From contig DLKC01000105.1 in NCBI GenBank assembly GCA_002478885.1, forward strand, positions 1 through 64,000: a stretch of 64,000 bases of DNA. The letters are read 5' to 3'. Position 1 is the stretch's first letter, and each line of letters opens with the position of its first letter. This stretch comes from Chitinophagaceae bacterium UBA7600. GTDB lineage: Bacteria; Bacteroidota; Bacteroidia; Chitinophagales; Chitinophagaceae. Below the pieces are notes generated by a model. The model did no database searches and was not told the origin of the DNA. It worked only from the letters and a program-made list of their open reading frames with translations. Below, one piece after another: positions 25,597-34,406 of this stretch. The translations under genes and the position numbers were made by a program.

Positions 25597-27330
25597 ATGA
25601 AAAAAATTCTTGCGATTGGCATTTGGCTATCATCTGCTGTTTTTTTTACGCAGTGCAAAAGTGAACTTAAAGGAGATGCCGACAATGGCGGACTAATGTT
25701 GCCCAATGGTTTCGAAGCCCTGGTAGTTGTTGACAGCCTTGGTTCGGCAAGGCACCTGGCTGTGAACGACAATGGCGATATTTATGTTAAGCTGCGTGCT
25801 TCCTATCCTGATGGCAGCAATGTTGCAATGCGCGATGAAGACGGCGATGGTAAAGCCGATGTAATAAAAAAGTTTGGCTTGTATACCGATGAAATGGGTT
25901 ACGGAACAGCCATGCGCATTTATAATGGCTACCTCTATTTCAGTTCTACGGGCGATGTGTTCCGCGTTAAATTAAGGCCCGGCGAGTTGCTACCCGATAC
26001 TGCAATGGAACTCATTGTTCATGATGATTACATGCATGACCCGCACGGGGCACAGCATACCGCCAAACCGGTAACTTTTGATGACAAGGGAAGAATGTAT
26101 GTGCCCTACGGCGCACCGTCAGATGTGTGCCAGCAATTCGACAGAATTCCTGAATCGCCAGGCCAAAACCCTTGCCCCGAACTGGAAGAGCATGGCGGCA
26201 TCTGGACCTTCGATCCAAACAAAACCAACCAGACAATCAAAGACGGAAAGCGTTACGCAACCGGCATCCGCAGCGCCGTTGCGATGACATGGAACCCCAA
26301 TGATAAAACACTTTATATTGTTCAGCATGGCCGCGACGACCTGCATAGAACCTGGCCTGCCTTGTATTCAAGATGGCAAAGCACGTTATTGCCATCCGAA
26401 GAATTCTTAAAAGTTGATGAAGGCGCCGATTGCGGATGGCCCTATTATTATTACGACCAGATGCAGGGTAAACTCTTACTCAACCCTGAATATGGAGGCG
26501 ATGGAAAGAAAGAGGGCAATGCCGCAAAATATGATCAGCCATTGATTGGTTTCCCAGGTCACTTCGCGCCAAACGATATTTTATTCTACACGGGTAACCA
26601 GTTTCCTGAACGGTATAAAAATGGTGCGTTCATCGCGTTTCACGGCTCTACCATTCGTGCGCCTTATTCGCAGGGTGGTTATTTTGTAGCATTCGTTCCA
26701 TTCAAAGAAGGTAAGCCATCCGGTCCGTGGGAAGTTTTTGCCGATGGCTTTTCAGGTATGGATACCATCGTTAATACAAGCGACGCAGATGCCCGCCCGA
26801 TGGGCCTGGCACAAGGCCCCGACGGTTCCATATATGTCAGCGAGTCACGCAGGGGAAAAATTTGGCGCATTATTTACAAAGGTGATAAAGCGAAATTTGG
26901 CGATGCTGATCTTGCAGCGATGGCAAAAAGAAAAACAACCAGTGCGCATATCAAAGACCCTGATGAAGTAAAAGATAATCTCCAGAAAGGCGTGGTCTCC
27001 GGAGGCGAGCAGCTTTACCAAACCTATTGTGGAGCTTGTCATCTTCAAAATGGCAAAGGCGATGAATCGCGTTTTCCTCCACTTGATAGTTCTGAATATG
27101 TAATGGGCGATAAAGACCGGCTGATAGGGATTTTGCTTAACGGACTTCATGAGCCGATCACCGTAAAAGGCAAGGAATGGAATAGCGTAATGCCCAGCCA
27201 CGGTTTCTTGACCGATGAGCAGCTATCCCTTGTGTTATCTTATGTACGTAAAAATTTTGGGCATAATGCAAGTGAAGTAAGTGTAGCCGAAGTTACCGCA
27301 AAAAGAAGCAAGCCTGCGGTGGCCAAGTAA
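25597..27330 (+). CDS. PQQ-type sugar dehydrogenase fused to cytochrome c, lipoprotein (DH-1)
   Basis: A 577-residue lipoprotein (lipobox FTQC near residue 20). Residues about 30-440 are a sorbosone/soluble glucose dehydrogenase-like beta-propeller; about 460-560 is a class I cytochrome c with C478-x-x-C481-H482 and a likely axial Met in VMPSHGF. Such fusions oxidise aldoses or aldehydes in the periplasm and pass electrons to the respiratory chain. Binding of PQQ is inferred from the family; no PQQ synthesis genes are in view. It is a paralogue of the gene at 32460 and is followed after 20 bases by RidA-2, so the two are co-transcribed. Confidence 0.85.
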   Translation: MKKILAIGIWLSSAVFFTQCKSELKGDADNGGLMLPNGFEALVVVDSLGSARHLAVNDNGDIYVKLRASYPDGSNVAMRDEDGDGKADVIKKFGLYTDEMGYGTAMRIYNGYLYFSSTGDVFRVKLRPGELLPDTAMELIVHDDYMHDPHGAQHTAKPVTFDDKGRMYVPYGAPSDVCQQFDRIPESPGQNPCPELEEHGGIWTFDPNKTNQTIKDGKRYATGIRSAVAMTWNPNDKTLYIVQHGRDDLHRTWPALYSRWQSTLLPSEEFLKVDEGADCGWPYYYYDQMQGKLLLNPEYGGDGKKEGNAAKYDQPLIGFPGHFAPNDILFYTGNQFPERYKNGAFIAFHGSTIRAPYSQGGYFVAFVPFKEGKPSGPWEVFADGFSGMDTIVNTSDADARPMGLAQGPDGSIYVSESRRGKIWRIIYKGDKAKFGDADLAAMAKRKTTSAHIKDPDEVKDNLQKGVVSGGEQLYQTYCGACHLQNGKGDESRFPPLDSSEYVMGDKDRLIGILLNGLHEPITVKGKEWNSVMPSHGFLTDEQLSLVLSYVRKNFGHNASEVSVAEVTAKRSKPAVAK

Positions 27331-27350
27331 GTCAAATAAAACCAGCGTAT

Positions 27351-27884
27351 ATGAAAAAGCTTTTCCTGTTTATCATCAGCACCTCGTTGCTGTTTCCCGT
27401 AATCGGCGTTGCGCAGCAATCAACCGATCCCGAAGCAAGAATAAAAGAATTGGGTATCCAGTTGATCACACCACGGCCGCCGGTTGCCAATTATTTAAAA
27501 GCCGTGCAGGTCGGCAATATGGTGTACCTGTCAGGCCATGGGCCTGATAAGCCAGACGGGTCGCTTGTTACAGGCAAAGTAGGAAAAGACGTCACCGTCG
27601 ACCAAGCCATCGACGCCGCACGGTTAACCGGCATCTCTTTGTTGTCAACACTCAAAGCGCAAATCGGCGATCTTAATAAAGTAAAACGCATCGTAAGAGT
27701 TTTCGGAATGGTGAACGCGGTTGACACATTTACACAACATCCAAAAGTAATCAACGGTTGTTCCGATCTTATGGTGCAGGTATTTGGCGAAAACGGCAAA
27801 CATGCGCGTTGCGCTGTAGGCATGGGTTCACTGCCTATGAATATATCAGTTGAGATCGAAATGATCGTTGAATTAAAGCAATAA
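27351..27884 (+). CDS. Exported RidA family protein (RidA-2)
   Basis: A 177-residue protein with a Sec-type signal (1-21, ending VAQQ) and a RidA fold at about 35-177. It is of the longer RidA type (GHGPDKPDG, VRVFGMVN, HARCAVGMGSLPMN), with Arg in HAR and the final glutamates in VEIEMIVEL. It differs clearly from RidA-1 and RidA-3. Located 20 bases after DH-1, ahead of the second PLP enzyme. A role in deaminating the unstable product of a PLP enzyme in the periplasm is inferred from context. Confidence 0.8.
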   Translation: MKKLFLFIISTSLLFPVIGVAQQSTDPEARIKELGIQLITPRPPVANYLKAVQVGNMVYLSGHGPDKPDGSLVTGKVGKDVTVDQAIDAARLTGISLLSTLKAQIGDLNKVKRIVRVFGMVNAVDTFTQHPKVINGCSDLMVQVFGENGKHARCAVGMGSLPMNISVEIEMIVELKQ

Positions 27885-27894
27885 ATTTTCTGTT

Positions 27895-27943
27895 GCCAGG
27901 CCGCAACGCACGGGTTCAACATCGTTGCGTCGCACACTTGTAC
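27895..27943 (+). repeat. Intergenic repeat, subtype A
   Basis: GCCAGGC at 27895-27901 and a perfect core GTTGCGTCGCACACTTGTAC at 27924-27943, directly after RidA-2 in the sense direction. Confidence 0.9.
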
Positions 27944-28043
27944 TGCAGAATCTTAATCCAGTATCAATACCACTATTAAAGTTGTTTTAATAACCGGTAC
28001 CATGTTTGTCGCGCATTGCAAAGCATGGTAGCAAAATTTGCTT

Positions 28044-29672
28044 ATGAAGCGCAGAAACATTTTAAAAGGACTTTCCTTATTGCCATTTGCAGGTGCAGCC
28101 ACCGCATTCAAATCATATGCTGCGGCCGATGATAAAAACATTATTGGCGCAGCGGGTGATTTTTTTGATGAACAAAACATCTTTCGCACGATTGGCGTAG
28201 AGCCAATAATCAATTGCCGCGGAACCTTCACCATCATAGGCGGTTCCATAGAACGGCCCGAAGTGCGTGCCGCCATGGAAGCAGCATCGAAGAATTTTAT
28301 TCAGTATGATGAGCTGGCAGATGGCATTCATAAACGGCTGGCAGAAATAACAGGTGCAGAATGGGCCCTCGTTTCAGCAGGTTGTGCAGCAGGTTTAAAA
28401 CACGTAACAGCGGCCTGCGTAACCGGCGGCAACCCGGAAAAGCTTACCCGTATTCCCAACCTCGAAGGTTTTGATAAAACAGAAGTGGTGATACCATCCT
28501 CCTCCAGGAATGTATACGATCATGCGATCAGGAATATTGGAGTGAGGGTTATAACCGTTGATACTTTAGCACAGATGGAAGCCGCATTGAACGAGCGCAC
28601 TGCCATGATCTACCTGATGGCCTTTGATGAGGCGCAGCCTGGTAATGAATTCACACTTGAAAATGTTTCAAAGATTGCCAGGCCAAAAAATATTCCGGTA
28701 TTGATCGATGCAGCCGCCGAGGTGCTCACCATTCCCAATGTGCATTTGCAGAAGGGTGCAGACATTGTCGCATACAGCGGCGGTAAAGCCATCTGCGGGC
28801 CGCAATGCGCAGGCCTTGTACTTGGAAAAAAGAATATACTGATGTCTGCCTGGCAGGCAAGTTCTCCACATCATGGACCCGGCCGCGACAATAAGGTAGG
28901 TCGTGAAGAAATGATGGGCATGCTTGCCGCTGTGGAAGCGTGGACCAAACGCGATCATGCCGCTGAATGGAAAACATGGCTCGGATACCTTGATAATATT
29001 TCCAAAAAACTCACTGCTATTCCCGGGGTTACCGCCTCAGTGTTTGAGCCAACAGAATTATCCAACCGTTCGCCGGTCTTGAACGTTTCCTGGGACCCTG
29101 CAAAATTCAACATCACCGGTGCTGAAATGGCCGAACTTGTCGGCAGAAGCAAACCAAGAATCGCGATTGGCAGTGACGATAAAGACGGGCAGGCAGCAAT
29201 TGATATTACCACAGGCCAAATGCAACCGGGCAATGATGTTATTGTTGCCAATCGGTTGTACGAAGTGCTTACTGCCAAACGCAGCCCGAAGGTTACCACG
29301 ATGGCTGTCCCAACCGTGAATTTAAGCGGCAGTTGGGAAGCAACCATACAATTCTTTAGCAGCACGAGTAAGCATATGCTTTTTATTGAGCAGGACGGCA
29401 AGTGGATAAAGGGTGCCCACAAAGGAGATTTTACAGTAAGGGAGTTAACCGGAGAAGTAGAAAGCAACACCAGCGTGAAAATGAGAAGCACAGAGCGTCG
29501 TCCCGGCGATAGCGTGACTTTTATCTTCACTGGAAATATAAGTACTGATACAATTTCAGGCTCGATCTATATGGGAGAATATCGCACCGCTACATTCACT
29601 GCGAAACGCACCAGTTATAAGATCACGCCGGGTTCCATTACAGTGCCGGGCGGCCCGCCATTGGCGACGTAG
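28044..29672 (+). CDS. SelA/DgaE-like PLP enzyme with extra C-terminal domain (PLP-2)
   Basis: A 542-residue protein. A twin-arginine leader (MKRRNILKGLSLLPFAG) precedes a SelA-like PLP domain to about residue 415, with the lysine K248 in YSGGKAICGPQ and aspartate in LIDAAAEV. Residues about 425-535 are an added beta-rich domain (NLSGSWEATIQFF ... SGSIYMGEY), resembling a small lipocalin-like barrel, absent from PLP-1 and PLP-3. It is the most diverged of the three paralogues, so it may use another substrate or bind a partner. ATG at 28044 starts the leader. Predicted periplasmic ammonia-lyase or dehydratase (inference). Confidence 0.85.
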   Translation: MKRRNILKGLSLLPFAGAATAFKSYAAADDKNIIGAAGDFFDEQNIFRTIGVEPIINCRGTFTIIGGSIERPEVRAAMEAASKNFIQYDELADGIHKRLAEITGAEWALVSAGCAAGLKHVTAACVTGGNPEKLTRIPNLEGFDKTEVVIPSSSRNVYDHAIRNIGVRVITVDTLAQMEAALNERTAMIYLMAFDEAQPGNEFTLENVSKIARPKNIPVLIDAAAEVLTIPNVHLQKGADIVAYSGGKAICGPQCAGLVLGKKNILMSAWQASSPHHGPGRDNKVGREEMMGMLAAVEAWTKRDHAAEWKTWLGYLDNISKKLTAIPGVTASVFEPTELSNRSPVLNVSWDPAKFNITGAEMAELVGRSKPRIAIGSDDKDGQAAIDITTGQMQPGNDVIVANRLYEVLTAKRSPKVTTMAVPTVNLSGSWEATIQFFSSTSKHMLFIEQDGKWIKGAHKGDFTVRELTGEVESNTSVKMRSTERRPGDSVTFIFTGNISTDTISGSIYMGEYRTATFTAKRTSYKITPGSITVPGGPPLAT

Positions 29673-29676
29673 AGCG

Positions 29677-29741
29677 GTTACAAATTTATAGGTTCGCAAG
29701 TTGTGCTCCCGGATTAACCTGTGAACCAGTGAATTTATAAC
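29677..29741. repeat. Long imperfect inverted repeat
   Basis: GTTACAAATTTATAGGTTCG... at 29677-29698 pairs with 29720-29741 (17 of 22 positions) around a 21-base loop. It lies right after the PLP-2 stop codon. With no T run, it is more likely an RNA-stabilising or processing hairpin than a terminator. Confidence 0.5.
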
Positions 29742-29760
29742 AGGTGCATTGGATTCTTGT

Positions 29761-29808
29761 GTACAAGAGTGCGACGCAACAAAAGCATCATTGCAATACT
29801 GCAGTTGG
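29761..29808 (-). repeat. Intergenic repeat, subtype A
   Basis: Minus-strand core GTTGCGTCGCACTCTTGTAC at 29761-29780; the left end is diverged. It lies 17 bases before the chosen start of the amidohydrolase, and the longer open frame reading back to 29744 runs through it, which supports the later start. Confidence 0.85.
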
Positions 29809-29824
29809 GTACATAAAAATAAAA

Positions 29825-31081
29825 ATGATGAAGAGACTATTAAGTGTTATTGTATTTGTGTTGCTTGTGGTTCAATCGATGCGTGCACAGCAATACGACC
29901 TGCTGCTGAAAGGCGGCCATGTGATTGATCCGAAAAACAAGATTGATGCAGAGATGGATGTTGCTGTGAGCGCCGGGAAAATAGCACAGGTGGCCAAAAA
30001 TATCAATGCGAAAAACGCCAAACAGGTGATTGATGTAACAGGCAAATATGTAACACCGGGCATCATCGACATGCATGTGCATGCGTTCAATGGCGCCGAT
30101 GTAGATTCCTATATCGCAAACGGGTTGACCAGTCTGCCTCCGGACGGATTTACATTTCGCGCAGGTGTTACAACCGTGGTGGATGCAGGTTCGTCAGGCT
30201 GGAGAAATTTCCGGCAGTTCAAAAAACAAACGATCGATAAATCGCAGACACGCGTCCTTGCGTTCCTCAATATTGTGGGTACGGGCATGTATGGCCGTTT
30301 TGAGGAACAGGACACGAGTGATATGAACCCGCAGCAAGCCGCATGGATGATCAAAAAATTATATCCTGACATTATTGTAGGTATTAAATCGGCGCATTAC
30401 TGGGGCGATTTTACACAAGTTGACAAGGCAGTGCAGGCAGGCAATCTTGCCAATGTACCGGTTATAGTTGACTTTGGCGAGCATGACCCGCCGAATTCCA
30501 TCGAAGCATTGTTCATGCAGCATTTGAGGCCGGGAGATATTTTTACGCATACTTATTCGTATGGCCCAAAAGTGCGGGAAACCGTTGTTGATGAAAACCA
30601 AAAAGTAAAACCTTTTATTTTCAAAGCGCAGCAGCGCGGAATTATTTTTGATGTGGGCCATGGAGGCGGCGCATTCTCCTGGAGACAGGCTGTACCCGCA
30701 GTGCAACAGGGCTTTCTGCCGAATGTAATCAGTACCGACCTGCATTCTCAAAGTATGAACGGCGGCATGAAAGATATGAGCAATGTGATGTCGAAATTTC
30801 TTGCCCTTGGTTTGTCGCTCAATGATGTGATCCTTCGTTCAACATGGAACCCGGCACAGGTTATCAAACGCCCCGAACTTGGCAATCTCGATGTGGGTGC
30901 CGAAGCCGACATAGCAGTATTTAGTATTAGAAAAGGCGACTTTGGCTTTTTAGATATCCGCAATACCGTCTTAAAAGGCACACAGAAACTGGAAACTGAA
31001 TTAACACTGCGTGCAGGCAAGGTAATGTGGGATCTGAATGGACTCGCAGCTCAACCGTGGGAGAATGAATTGAAAAAATAA
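29825..31081 (+). CDS. Exported amidohydrolase/deacetylase family metallohydrolase (AH-1)
   Basis: A 418-residue protein with a signal peptide (about 1-22, ending RAQQ) and a dihydroorotase-like amidohydrolase barrel. Metal ligands are readable: H84 and H86 (DMHVHAF), bridging K188 (VGIKSAHY), histidines in THTYS and VGHGG, and Asp in STDLHS. The family (TIGR03583-like, EF_0837 type) occurs beside SelA-like PLP enzymes and is annotated as a deacetylase; N-deacylation of an N-acetyl amino acid or amino-sugar acid is inferred. It is followed after 2 bases by a second copy. Confidence 0.85.
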   Translation: MMKRLLSVIVFVLLVVQSMRAQQYDLLLKGGHVIDPKNKIDAEMDVAVSAGKIAQVAKNINAKNAKQVIDVTGKYVTPGIIDMHVHAFNGADVDSYIANGLTSLPPDGFTFRAGVTTVVDAGSSGWRNFRQFKKQTIDKSQTRVLAFLNIVGTGMYGRFEEQDTSDMNPQQAAWMIKKLYPDIIVGIKSAHYWGDFTQVDKAVQAGNLANVPVIVDFGEHDPPNSIEALFMQHLRPGDIFTHTYSYGPKVRETVVDENQKVKPFIFKAQQRGIIFDVGHGGGAFSWRQAVPAVQQGFLPNVISTDLHSQSMNGGMKDMSNVMSKFLALGLSLNDVILRSTWNPAQVIKRPELGNLDVGAEADIAVFSIRKGDFGFLDIRNTVLKGTQKLETELTLRAGKVMWDLNGLAAQPWENELKK

Positions 31082-31083
31082 AA

Positions 31084-32358
31084 GTGAAGAACCGGTCAGC
31101 ATATACCAGCAAAATACGCAACAGGCATCGTACGATTGAAAGAATAAAACTCTTGATTGTACTTATGTCTGTTGCTGCTTATGCCCCTGCGCAACAATAC
31201 GACCTCCTGATAATAAACGGGCATGTGATCGACCCAAAGAATAAGATCGATGCGGTATTGGATGTAGCAGTTGCAGATGGGAAAATAGCAAAACTTGCCA
31301 CTGGTATTGACTCATTGCAATCAAAAAAAATTATCGATGCAAAAGGGTTGTATGTTGTGCCGGGCCTTATTGATATGCATACGCATGTTTTTGTTGGCAG
31401 CAAACCAGGAACATTTGCCGATGGTATGTACAGTGTGTCTGCCGATGACTTTAGTTTTCGGTCGGGCGTCACCACGATGGTCGACGCAGGCACATCTGGC
31501 TGGCAGAATTTTCCATTGTTTAAAGAACAAGTGATCGATCATTCACAAACGCGCATACTTGCATTCTTAAATATTTTTGGTACAGGCCTATCCAGCGGGC
31601 AGGCGATAAAAGACATCAGTACGATCAATGAAGATTCTACAGTTGCCATTATGCAACGTTACAGGGATCTTATCGTTGGTTCCCGTATCGGTCATTTTGA
31701 TGGCAGCGACTGGACGCCATTCAATACAGCACTTGATGCAGCAACCAAAATGAATGAACCGCTTTTTGTCGAATGCCATTTGCCGCAATACAGCTTACGG
31801 GATCAGTTGAAAAAAATGCGGCCAGGTGACATCATTACGCATTCTTACGAAGAGATTACAGAGCGGCTACCTGTTGTAGACAGCAGCGGGAAACTGCATT
31901 CATTTGTCCTCGATGCACAGCAGCGCGGCGTATTGTTTGATGTTGGCCACGGCGGCGCCGGTTTTTGGTTTAGCCAGGCTGTGCCTGCATTTCAGCAAGG
32001 GCTTGCGCCAAATACTTTTGGCACCGACCTGCATCGATTCAGCATGAACGCCGGCATGAAAAGCATACTCAATATCATGTCGAAATACCTCAACCTGGGC
32101 ATGAGCGTAAATGATGTTGTCACCCGTGCATCATGGAATGCAGCAAAAGCCCTGAAGCATGAAGAACTGGGCAATTTAAGTGAAGGCTCAGTCGCCGATA
32201 TCGCCATTCTCAATTTGCAGCATGGTAGTTTCGGATTTGTCGATGCCGGTGGCAAACGACTCAGCGGCGATAAAAAATTAGAAGCAGAACTAACCATACG
32301 TGCAGGTAAAATTGTGTGGGATTTAAATGGATTGTCAGCGCAACCCTATCAACGGTGA
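31084..32358 (+). CDS. Exported amidohydrolase paralogue with altered metal site (AH-2)
   Basis: A 424-residue paralogue of AH-1 sharing the barrel and most ligands: H99 and H101 (DMHTHVF), ITHSYE, VGHGG and GTDLHR. The position of the bridging lysine (K188 in AH-1, K186 in AH-3) is Arg201 (VGSRIGHF), so it cannot form the usual carboxylated-lysine binuclear centre. It may be mononuclear, altered in substrate, or a non-catalytic partner. The start is a GTG two bases after the AH-1 stop, consistent with coupled translation; a hydrophobic signal (LLIVLMSVAAYAPAQQ) follows. Confidence is high for the family, low for activity. Confidence 0.8.
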   Translation: MKNRSAYTSKIRNRHRTIERIKLLIVLMSVAAYAPAQQYDLLIINGHVIDPKNKIDAVLDVAVADGKIAKLATGIDSLQSKKIIDAKGLYVVPGLIDMHTHVFVGSKPGTFADGMYSVSADDFSFRSGVTTMVDAGTSGWQNFPLFKEQVIDHSQTRILAFLNIFGTGLSSGQAIKDISTINEDSTVAIMQRYRDLIVGSRIGHFDGSDWTPFNTALDAATKMNEPLFVECHLPQYSLRDQLKKMRPGDIITHSYEEITERLPVVDSSGKLHSFVLDAQQRGVLFDVGHGGAGFWFSQAVPAFQQGLAPNTFGTDLHRFSMNAGMKSILNIMSKYLNLGMSVNDVVTRASWNAAKALKHEELGNLSEGSVADIAILNLQHGSFGFVDAGGKRLSGDKKLEAELTIRAGKIVWDLNGLSAQPYQR

Positions 32359-32367
32359 TCTTTAATA

Positions 32368-32414
32368 ACGGGCTTTTATGCGTATGGCATCTGCGTTGTG
32401 TCACTCACTTGTAC
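32368..32414 (+). repeat. Intergenic repeat, subtype B
   Basis: ACGGGC end and perfect core GTTGTGTCACTCACTTGTAC at 32395-32414, between AH-2 and DH-2, in the sense direction. Confidence 0.85.
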
Positions 32415-32459
32415 GGTCAATTGTTTATTCGGCAATAAGCTTACAAACCAGATTCATCA

Positions 32460-34208
32460 ATGCAAAAGCAAATCAATCATTCGGTCGCTGCAGTTTGTTT
32501 ACTGTTGGGTTGCTGTTTTTTTATACAGTGTAATACCGGGCCTAAACTTCCGCCCGGTGATCCGGATAACGGCGGGCTGTCTCTTCCAGGCGATTTCGAT
32601 GCAGTTGTTGTATCAGACAGCACCGGGCCTGCAAGACATATTGCCATTAGCGATAATGGAGATATCTATGTGAAAATGCGTCACTCAGACCGCGGCCAGG
32701 GAAACCTTGTGCTGAGAGATGTTGATGGTGATGGAAAGGCAGACTCATCCGTTCATTTTGGTGACTATGATAATGAAGGCAGCCTCGCCAACTGTATGCG
32801 CATCCATAACGGCTATTTGTATTTTGCTTCCGAACTTGTTGTGTATCGTATGCAATTAACCCCGGGCAAAATGGTTCCCGAAGGCAAGCTGGATACCGTA
32901 TTCACAGAAGAAGATTCAAGAGGTTCACATTGGCATATTACCAAGCCACTTGCATGGGACGATGACGGGCATATGTATATTCCATTTGGCGCGCCTTCCA
33001 ATGCTTGCCAGGATTTGGTAAGAACACCCGGCGGAACACCCGGCTTTGCAGGAATGGACCCTTGCCCTGAACTGGAAGACTATGCCGGTATATGGCAGTT
33101 CCCTGCTGATAAAATAAATCTTACAAAAAAAGACGGCAAAAAATTTGCCACCGGTATCCGTAGTGTAGTGGCGATGGATTGGAACCAAGATGACAAGAAT
33201 CTTTATGTTGCCATGCACGGTCGCGACGACCTGAATATGCTCTGGCCAAATATGTTTTCGCAATGGCAAAGTGCGGTATTGCCCGCAGAAGAATTTATTC
33301 GTGTTAAAGAAGGCAACAACTTTGGCTGGCCTTACAGTTATTACGACCAGTTGCAACAAAAGAATGTGCTTGCACCCGAATATGGAGGCGATGGAAAAAA
33401 ACCTGCGAGAGATAATAGCGTTCAAAACCCGCTAATTGGTTTCCCCGCACATTGGGCACCCAACGATTTGTTGTTTTATGAGGGTGACCAATTTCCTGAG
33501 CACTACAAACACGGCGCATTCATTGCGTTTCATGGAAGCACTAACAGATCGCCCTATCCGCAGGCCGGCTATTTTGTTTGCTTCATTCCTTTCAAAGATG
33601 GCCAGCCTTCCGGCGATTGGGAAGTCTTTGCCGATGGCTTTGCCGGCGTTGATCCAATTGTAAATACCAACGATGCACAACACCGGCCAATGGGTTTGGC
33701 AATGGGGCCCGATGGCTCACTATATGTCTCTGATTCCCGCAAAGGAAAAATCTGGCGCATCATGTATAAAGGTGATAAAAGCAAATTTGGCAAAGAGCAG
33801 CTAGCGGCTATGGAAAAGAGAAAAATGAATTCAAACATCCGCACGCCGGATGAGCTGAATGACAATTTATACAAAGGATCCGTAATGCCCGGCTCGCAGG
33901 TGTATATCAAATATTGTGTAAGCTGTCACCAATACAATGGCGAAGGTGATGGTACCCGCTTTCCACCGGTAAAGAATTCCGACTGGGTTAAAGGCGACAA
34001 AACAAAACTGACAAGTGTTGTTTTAAACGGCCTCAACGAACCGGTTAAAGTGAATGGAAAAGACTATAATAGCATAATGCCTGCCCATAATTTTTTAAAA
34101 GATGCAGAAATAGCACAGGTGCTTACTTATTTGCGACAGCACTTTAACGAGCTGAAAGACTCTGTTTCTGTGGATGAAGTAAAAAAATCAAGAGCTTTAA
34201 AAAAGTAA
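32460..34208 (+). CDS. PQQ-type sugar dehydrogenase fused to cytochrome c, lipoprotein (DH-2)
   Basis: A 582-residue paralogue of DH-1 over its whole length: lipobox in FFIQC near residue 24, propeller domain (about 35-445, with ARHIAISDNGDIYVK), and cytochrome c with C486-x-x-C489-H490 and a likely axial Met in IMPAHNF. Oxidises a sugar or aldehyde in the periplasm and reduces its own heme (family knowledge). The two dehydrogenases bracket RidA-2, PLP-2, AH-1 and AH-2, suggesting a duplicated module. Downstream are two opposed repeats and the AraC gene. Confidence 0.85.
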   Translation: MQKQINHSVAAVCLLLGCCFFIQCNTGPKLPPGDPDNGGLSLPGDFDAVVVSDSTGPARHIAISDNGDIYVKMRHSDRGQGNLVLRDVDGDGKADSSVHFGDYDNEGSLANCMRIHNGYLYFASELVVYRMQLTPGKMVPEGKLDTVFTEEDSRGSHWHITKPLAWDDDGHMYIPFGAPSNACQDLVRTPGGTPGFAGMDPCPELEDYAGIWQFPADKINLTKKDGKKFATGIRSVVAMDWNQDDKNLYVAMHGRDDLNMLWPNMFSQWQSAVLPAEEFIRVKEGNNFGWPYSYYDQLQQKNVLAPEYGGDGKKPARDNSVQNPLIGFPAHWAPNDLLFYEGDQFPEHYKHGAFIAFHGSTNRSPYPQAGYFVCFIPFKDGQPSGDWEVFADGFAGVDPIVNTNDAQHRPMGLAMGPDGSLYVSDSRKGKIWRIMYKGDKSKFGKEQLAAMEKRKMNSNIRTPDELNDNLYKGSVMPGSQVYIKYCVSCHQYNGEGDGTRFPPVKNSDWVKGDKTKLTSVVLNGLNEPVKVNGKDYNSIMPAHNFLKDAEIAQVLTYLRQHFNELKDSVSVDEVKKSRALKK

Positions 34209-34221
34209 AAGTGATTATGGT

Positions 34222-34266
34222 ACCGGCTGAAGAATACACATTAAACTTCATTGTGTCACTCACTTC
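34222..34266 (+). repeat. Intergenic repeat, subtype B
   Basis: ACCGGC end and core TTGTGTCACTCACTT, truncated on the right. It pairs head-to-head with the subtype A copy at 34315; the bases between contain AACAGC...GCTGTT, continuing the palindrome. Confidence 0.8.
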
Positions 34267-34314
34267 AAGGTTCGGAACAGCTGTCGGCAATTGGCTGTTG
34301 CTATCTTACAAAAA

Positions 34315-34363
34315 GTACAAGAGTGCGACGCAACGACGACGCTGGGAAACGCAAAAGCCCGGC
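34315..34363 (-). repeat. Intergenic repeat, subtype A
   Basis: Minus-strand copy: GCCGGGC at 34357-34363, 29-base spacer, core GTTGCGTCGCACTCTTGTAC at 34315-34334. It sits 44 bases upstream of the AraC start. Confidence 0.9.
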
Positions 34364-34406
34364 TCAAGAAAAGCGTTTTATTTTTTAATAATCAAAGATT
34401 GAATAC

